Below are positions 5,169-9,367 of a DNA stretch of 9,367 nt, one piece after another (position 1 is the stretch's first letter; each line of letters starts with the position of its first letter). The notes beneath the pieces were generated by a model. It was not told the origin of the DNA, did no database searches, and was given only the letters and a program-made list of their open reading frames with translations. A program made the translations under genes and the position numbers. Source of the DNA: Prevotella sp. CAG:1031 (GTDB taxonomy: Bacteria > Bacteroidota > Bacteroidia > Bacteroidales > Muribaculaceae); assembly GCA_000431215.1 (NCBI GenBank), contig HF985567.1, positions 16,494 to 25,860 of the forward strand. Reading direction: 5' to 3'.

Positions 5169-6785
5169 ATGATAGCTGTCAATAACCTCGGAATCCAGTT
5201 CGGAAAGCGCGTGCTTTTCCAAGATGTCAACTTCAAGTTCACCCCCGGCAACTGCTACGGAATAATCGGAGCAAACGGCGCCGGAAAGTCGACGCTGATG
5301 CGCATTCTCAGCGGTCAGCTCCAGCCGACCCACGGCAATGTCACCCAAGGCCCCGGTGAGCGCATGAGCGTGCTCGAACAGGATCACTTCAAATTCGACG
5401 AATTCACCGTCATGGACACGGTTCTTCAGGGGCACACCGTACTCTGGGACATCATGAAAGAAAAAGATGCCCTCTATGCCAAAGAAGACTTCAGCGACGC
5501 CGACGGAGTGCGCGCCAGCGAACTCGAAGAGCGTTTTGCCGAGCTCGACGGCTGGAATGCCGAAAGCGATGCGGCCTCATTGCTCAGTGGTCTCGGCATC
5601 AAAGAAGACAAACATTATATGATGATGTCTGACCTGAGCGGTAAGGAAAAGGTGCGAGTCCTTCTTGCCAAAGCCCTCTTCGGAAACCCTGATAACCTGC
5701 TGCTCGACGAGCCGACCAACGACCTCGACCTCGAAACGGTAGCATGGCTCGAGAATTATCTCGCCAACTTCGAGAACACGGTACTTGTGGTCAGCCACGA
5801 CCGTCACTTTCTCGACGCCGTGTCGACCCACACCCTCGACATCGACTACAATAAGATCTCGCTCTTCGCCGGCAACTATTCTTTCTGGTATGAGTCGTCG
5901 CAGCTCGCTCTGCGCCAGCAACAGCAGGCCAACAAGAAAGCCGAGGAAAAACGCAAGGAGCTTCTTGAGTTCATTCAGCGGTTCAGCGCCAACGTTGCAA
6001 AATCGAAACAGACGACTTCGCGCAAAAAGATGCTCGAAAAACTCAATGTAGAAGAGATTCAGCCGTCGAGCCGCCGCTATCCGGGAATCATCTTCACGCC
6101 CGAGCGCGATCCGGGCAACAAGATTCTCGAGGTCAAGGGTCTGACCGCAACCGTCGACGGCGAGACTCTGTTCAGCGATGTCAACTTCCAGGTCGAGAAA
6201 GGCGACAAGATCTGCTTCCTCAGCCATGACCCGCGCGCAATGACAGCACTTTTCGAAATTATCTGCGGCAACCGCAAGGCCGACTCCGGACAGTTCGACT
6301 GGGGTCAGACAATCACCACTGCCTATCTTCCGCTCGACAACTCGGCGTTCTTCAATACAGACCTCAACCTCGTTGACTGGCTCTGCCAGTGGAGCAACGA
6401 CAGCAGCGAAATCTACCTCAAGGGCTTCCTCGGAAAGATGCTTTTCAGCGGCGAAGAAGTTCTCAAAAAGGCTTCGGTGCTTTCGGGAGGCGAAAAAATG
6501 CGATGCATGATAGCGCGCATGATGATGACGAACGCCAACACTCTCGTGCTTGACTCGCCGACCAACCATCTCGACCTCGAGTCAATTCAGGCCTTCAACA
6601 ACACCCTTCAGAACTTCCGCGGCAACATTCTCTTCACAAGCCACGACCACGAATTCATCCAGACAGTCGCAAACCGCATAATCGAACTGACGCCTAACGG
6701 CATTATCGACAAACTGATGGATTACGACGACTATATCACTGACGAGCGCGTAGCTGCCGCACGCGAACGGCTCTACGCTAAGTGA
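5169..6785 (+). CDS. ABC-F ATPase, YbiT-like, with degenerate second nucleotide site
   Basis: This is a 538-residue cytoplasmic ABC-F protein: two ABC ATPase domains in one chain and no membrane segment. ABC-F proteins act on the ribosome (translation factors or antibiotic protection). Overall pattern and length fit the YbiT branch (E. coli YbiT is about 530 residues). Domain 1 is intact: Walker A GANGAGKSTL (34-43), signature LSGKEK, Walker B LLLDEPTNDLD with E181, and switch VVSHDRHFL. The interdomain linker (about 240-318) is charged and helical: QQQQANKKAEEKRKELLEF, then SKQTTSRKKMLEKL. Domain 2 keeps the signature LSGGEKMRC, PTNHLDLES and SHDHEF. Its Walker A position reads SHDPRAMTAL (352-361), with M358 where the lysine should be, and Walker B reads LVLDSPTNHLD with S463 for the catalytic glutamate. 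One ATP site is therefore likely inactive or changed. The protein is not obviously an antibiotic-resistance type; that cannot be excluded from sequence alone. Confidence 0.93.
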   Translation: MIAVNNLGIQFGKRVLFQDVNFKFTPGNCYGIIGANGAGKSTLMRILSGQLQPTHGNVTQGPGERMSVLEQDHFKFDEFTVMDTVLQGHTVLWDIMKEKDALYAKEDFSDADGVRASELEERFAELDGWNAESDAASLLSGLGIKEDKHYMMMSDLSGKEKVRVLLAKALFGNPDNLLLDEPTNDLDLETVAWLENYLANFENTVLVVSHDRHFLDAVSTHTLDIDYNKISLFAGNYSFWYESSQLALRQQQQANKKAEEKRKELLEFIQRFSANVAKSKQTTSRKKMLEKLNVEEIQPSSRRYPGIIFTPERDPGNKILEVKGLTATVDGETLFSDVNFQVEKGDKICFLSHDPRAMTALFEIICGNRKADSGQFDWGQTITTAYLPLDNSAFFNTDLNLVDWLCQWSNDSSEIYLKGFLGKMLFSGEEVLKKASVLSGGEKMRCMIARMMMTNANTLVLDSPTNHLDLESIQAFNNTLQNFRGNILFTSHDHEFIQTVANRIIELTPNGIIDKLMDYDDYITDERVAAARERLYAK

Positions 6786-6807
6786 CCTCAGCCGGAATAT
6801 CATTTCC

Positions 6808-6845
6808 CGACAGCCCGCGCCGCAACATCGCCGCGCGGGCTGTCG
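6808..6845 (+). terminator. Intrinsic terminator after the ABC-F gene
   Basis: Arms 6808-6820 and 6833-6845 form a perfect, GC-rich 13-bp stem (CGACAGCCCGCGC with its complement) around a 12-base loop. The sequence after it, CGCTTTAACAGTTTT, is only moderately T-rich. The hairpin begins 22 bases after the stop codon and lies before the next promoter, so it most likely ends the single-gene ABC-F transcript. Confidence 0.8.
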
Positions 6846-6889
6846 CGCTTTAACAGTTTTGCTAAAAATTTATAAGATTCAGCTGCGAT

Positions 6890-6921
6890 ATTGCATAAGG
6901 ACAATAAAATAGCTATCTTTG
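6890..6921 (+). promoter_or_regulatory. Bacteroidetes promoter (-33/-7) for the small secreted protein and pullulanase
   Basis: The -7 box TATCTTTG (6914-6921) matches TAnnTTTG exactly. A TTG-type -33 element (ATTG, 6890-6893) is 20 bases upstream, which is the spacing expected for the primary sigma factor of this phylum. It is the best promoter in the window. It begins where an alternative TTG start at 6891 would lie, so that longer reading frame cannot be the true gene start. The likely transcript covers the small secreted protein and the pullulanase. Confidence 0.72.
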
Positions 6922-6947
6922 CAGTAACCATAATTCAATGTAGCAAA

Positions 6948-7262
6948 ATGAAATCTCTCATCCTCTCCATACTGACCCTGATTGTTTCGGTAGCCCCCAT
7001 CGCCGCCTTTGCCGTGCCTTCGCGGCAAAGCGATATTGCAACTGAAAAGATTGCCGAAACAGCCGAACTCAACGTCGGCCGAGGTTCGGTTGAACTTATC
7101 GCGGCGCCTCAGCGCTCAGCCCACTTCGTGATATTCTCGATAACGGGACAAGCCGTCAAATCAGCCAATGTCGACGCAGGTGAAAGAGTCAGCATCGACC
7201 TTCCGGACGGATACTATATCGTAAAGTGTGCCGACTGGTCGCGCCGCATACTGATTAAATAA
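6948..7262 (+). CDS. Small secreted protein with sorting-domain-like beta module
   Basis: This 104-residue protein has a clear signal peptide: MKSLILSILTLIVSVAPIAAFA (residues 1-22), with probable cleavage after AFA. The mature part is about 82 residues. After a polar linker (23-40) nearly all of it, about residues 45-104, resembles the C-terminal type A sorting / secretion-associated beta domain of Bacteroidetes: FVIFSITGQAVKS, then VSIDLPDGYYIVKC, ending in RRILIK. Normally that domain sits at the end of a large cargo protein; here there is no cargo. It could equally be a DUF3244-like small beta protein; no function can be assigned. The ATG at 6948 is chosen because it starts the signal peptide and lies 26 bases after the -7 box. 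The gene is 36 bases upstream of the pullulanase with no terminator between them, so cotranscription is likely. Confidence 0.7.
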   Translation: MKSLILSILTLIVSVAPIAAFAVPSRQSDIATEKIAETAELNVGRGSVELIAAPQRSAHFVIFSITGQAVKSANVDAGERVSIDLPDGYYIVKCADWSRRILIK

Positions 7263-7298
7263 GATTTATCCCTTCGTTTTCATCTTTAATAAATAACC

Positions 7299-9317
7299 AT
7301 GAACAATAAAACTATCGCCGCGCTTGTCATGGCCGGCGCTTCTCTTGTTATGTCACCACTCCTACAGGCATCGACTGTAGACGATGCCGCCCTGTCAGCC
7401 CTTCCCTCTTACAGCGGTAGCGATCTCGAACTGACAGTAGACAACAGCGGCACTCACTGGCGTCTATGGTCGCCGATGGCCACGCAGGCCCGCGTTCTGA
7501 TCTATGACAACGGCCTTAATACCGCCGCTATCGACACCCTCGATATGAAACGCGGCGAGAACGGCACATGGACAGCCTCTAAGCCGGAAAAGCTCTACGG
7601 AAAATACTATACCTTCCAGATCGAGCATAACGGCAAGTGGCTCGCAGAAACCCCCGGAGTATGGGCAAAGGCTGTAAGCCCGAACGGCGCGCGGGCGGCC
7701 ATTATCGACTTCGCCACCACGAATCCCGAAGGATGGGCCAACGACCGCGGCCCGAAGATCAACGCGATAACCGATGCCGTCATCTACGAGATGCACCATA
7801 TCGACATGTCGGGCCATGCCAACAGCGGCATTGTCAACAAGGGCAAATTCCTTGCTCTGACAGAACCGTCGACAACAAACGGTCAGGGCGCCTCGACCGG
7901 TATTGACCATCTCAAGGAACTTGGCGTAACCCACGTCCATATTCTGCCTTCGTTCGACTATAACAGTGTCGACGAGACCAGGCTCAATGTTCCGCAATAT
8001 AACTGGGGATACGACCCAGTGAACTATAACGCTCCCGAAGGATCTTATTCGACCAATCCCAACGATCCGGCAACCCGAGTGCGAGAGATGAAAGAGATGA
8101 TCAAGGCCCTTCACGACGCCGGCATCGGAGTTATCATGGACGTCGTCTATAACCACACAGCCGAAAACGACGGCTCGAATTTCTCGAAAACTGCTCCCGG
8201 CTATTACTATCGCCACCGTCCGGACGGATCATATTCCGACGCCTCGGGATGCGGCAACGAAACCGCCAGCGAGCGCACCCAGATGCGTGATTATATCGTC
8301 AACTCTGTGAAATACTGGGCCGACGAATATCATATCGACGGCTTCCGCTTCGATCTGATGGCCATTCACGACATCGACACAATGAACGAAGTCTCGAAAA
8401 CTCTAAAAGAAGTGCGTCCCGAGATCTTCGTATATGGCGAAGGCTGGACTGCCGGCGATTCACCACTGCCCGTAGAAAAGCGTGCGCTGAAAGACAACGC
8501 TTACATGATGCCCGACGTAGCGGTGTTCAGCGACGACATCCGCGATGCCGTCAAAGGCCACTACAGCAATGCCTCTGACCGAGGTTTCGCAACAGGCAAA
8601 GCCGGCAACGAAGAGACCGTTAAAATCGGTATTGTCGGTGCGACAGCCCATCCTCAGGTCGATTATTCGAAAGGCAACAACTCGAAAGCTCCTTACGCCA
8701 AGAATCCCACTCAGGTCATCAACTATGTTTCATGTCACGACGACCTTTGCCTTACCGACAAGCTGCGCAAATCCATGACCGAGCCGAGCGAAACCGACAC
8801 CGACCGTAAGCGTGCCGCCAAGCTTGCCCAGACCATCGTCTTCACTTCGCAGGGAACCCCCTTCATGTTTGCCGGCGAAGAGATTTTCCGCGATAAAAAA
8901 GGCGTTCACAACTCCTATAAGTCGCCAGCAGAAATCAATGCCATTGACTGGAACCTGAAAACCACCAACGCCGACCAGTTCAACTACTACAAGGAACTTA
9001 TCAAACTGCGTCGCTCCCATCCCGCGTTCCGCATGACCAAGGCCGAGGATGTCGCCCGCAACCTTGTGTTCGACAAAGTCAAATCGCCTCTTCTGATCAG
9101 CTACTCTCTGAAAAACAATGCCAACGGCGATTCCTGGAAAGAGATCAAGGTTGTTTTCAACGGCTCGAAAGAAACTCAGACCGTCAATGTCGGCAACGGT
9201 GACTGGAAAGTCATTGCCCGCGACGGACGTCTTGAGGCCGAAGGCTTCGACACCACCCGCGGCGGACGTCTCGAAGTCGCTCCCACAAGTGCCCTGATTC
9301 TTGCCCGTGAAAAGTAA
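7299..9317 (+). CDS. pulA: Secreted type I pullulanase (GH13)
   Basis: This 672-residue enzyme hydrolyses alpha-1,6 branch links in pullulan, amylopectin and related glucans. Residues 1-25 form a Sec signal peptide ending LLQAS, with no lipobox cysteine, so the protein is expected in the periplasm or beyond rather than as a surface lipoprotein. Residues about 40-140 look like a CBM48-type domain (THWRLWSPMATQARVLIYD). The type I pullulanase signature YNWGYDP is at 234-240. The GH13 catalytic regions are complete: DVVYNH (281-286), GFRFDLM with nucleophile D352, GEGW with acid/base E381, and SCHDD with D481. A small beta domain closes the C-terminus. The start at 7299 gives the signal peptide; AATAAATAACC precedes it with no Shine-Dalgarno. 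No SusC/SusD genes are in view, so a link to a starch-utilisation locus is not shown. A hairpin follows the stop. Confidence 0.95.
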   Translation: MNNKTIAALVMAGASLVMSPLLQASTVDDAALSALPSYSGSDLELTVDNSGTHWRLWSPMATQARVLIYDNGLNTAAIDTLDMKRGENGTWTASKPEKLYGKYYTFQIEHNGKWLAETPGVWAKAVSPNGARAAIIDFATTNPEGWANDRGPKINAITDAVIYEMHHIDMSGHANSGIVNKGKFLALTEPSTTNGQGASTGIDHLKELGVTHVHILPSFDYNSVDETRLNVPQYNWGYDPVNYNAPEGSYSTNPNDPATRVREMKEMIKALHDAGIGVIMDVVYNHTAENDGSNFSKTAPGYYYRHRPDGSYSDASGCGNETASERTQMRDYIVNSVKYWADEYHIDGFRFDLMAIHDIDTMNEVSKTLKEVRPEIFVYGEGWTAGDSPLPVEKRALKDNAYMMPDVAVFSDDIRDAVKGHYSNASDRGFATGKAGNEETVKIGIVGATAHPQVDYSKGNNSKAPYAKNPTQVINYVSCHDDLCLTDKLRKSMTEPSETDTDRKRAAKLAQTIVFTSQGTPFMFAGEEIFRDKKGVHNSYKSPAEINAIDWNLKTTNADQFNYYKELIKLRRSHPAFRMTKAEDVARNLVFDKVKSPLLISYSLKNNANGDSWKEIKVVFNGSKETQTVNVGNGDWKVIARDGRLEAEGFDTTRGGRLEVAPTSALILAREK

Positions 9318-9337
9318 TTTCACACAGGAGATATAGA

Positions 9338-9367
9338 AAGGGGGCGGCCCGATCGGGCCGCCCCCTT
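9338..9367 (+). terminator. Intrinsic terminator after the pullulanase gene, cut by window end
   Basis: Arms 9338-9350 (AAGGGGGCGGCCC) and 9355-9367 form a perfect 13-bp, very GC-rich stem around the tetraloop GATC. It begins 21 bases after the pullulanase stop. The right arm ends CCCCCTT exactly at the window edge, so any following T-tract cannot be seen; the A's before the left arm suggest that it continues. Confidence 0.8.

Noticed and set aside
5577..6569. A 330-residue minus-strand open frame inside the ABC-F gene
   Set aside because: It lies wholly antisense to a well-recognised gene, has a low-complexity composition produced by GC-rich codons, and matches no family motif.
6891..6947. 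Longer TTG start for the small secreted protein
   Set aside because: It falls on the -33 element and would bury the signal peptide 19 residues inside the protein.
7299..9317. Starch-utilisation (Sus-type) locus
   Set aside because: Only the pullulanase is visible; no SusC/SusD pair, regulator or other amylase is in the window, so the claim cannot be supported here.

Overview
The window looks like chromosome of a gut-type member of the order Bacteroidales. The evidence is a moderately high GC content in most genes, Bacteroidetes-type promoter boxes (TAnnTTTG) upstream of three transcription units, and a near absence of Shine-Dalgarno sequences. Family-level placement (Muribaculaceae fits best by general feel) is inference; there is no rRNA or marker here to prove it. 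No tRNA, rRNA, CRISPR array, insertion sequence or phage gene was seen.

Layout. (1) 1-2707, plus strand: a pyrimidine / one-carbon operon made of the 3' end of pyrB, then pyrI, a flavin reductase-like protein and glyA. pyrI and the flavin reductase overlap by 4 bases (ATGA). A strong hairpin at 2733-2766 ends the operon and also serves the convergent gene beyond it. (2) 2788-3291, minus strand: a flavodoxin. (3) 3292-5101: a 170-base divergent regulatory region, then two overlapping plus-strand genes, an ADP-ribosylglycohydrolase and a SanA/DUF218 membrane protein. This block is visibly more AT-rich than its surroundings and may be an accessory insertion. (4) 5138-6845: a single-gene unit coding for a YbiT-type ABC-F protein, with its own -7 promoter box and a 13-bp-stem terminator. 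(5) 6890-9367: a clear promoter, a tiny secreted protein that is little more than one C-terminal sorting-like beta domain, then a secreted type I pullulanase and a terminator running to the window edge.

How the parts work together. PyrB and PyrI form aspartate carbamoyltransferase, the committed step of pyrimidine synthesis. GlyA feeds one-carbon units to thymidylate and purine synthesis, so the operon links nucleotide precursor pathways. The pullulanase debranches alpha-1,6 links of starch or glycogen-type glucans outside the cytoplasm.

The points most worth a second look are: the second ATPase site of the ABC-F protein, which has lost its Walker A and its catalytic glutamate; the coupled ADP-ribosylglycohydrolase/SanA-like pair; the small domain-only secreted protein cotranscribed with the pullulanase; and the flavodoxin without the usual flavin-stacking tyrosine. 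Nothing here amounts to a clearly new defence or mobile system.
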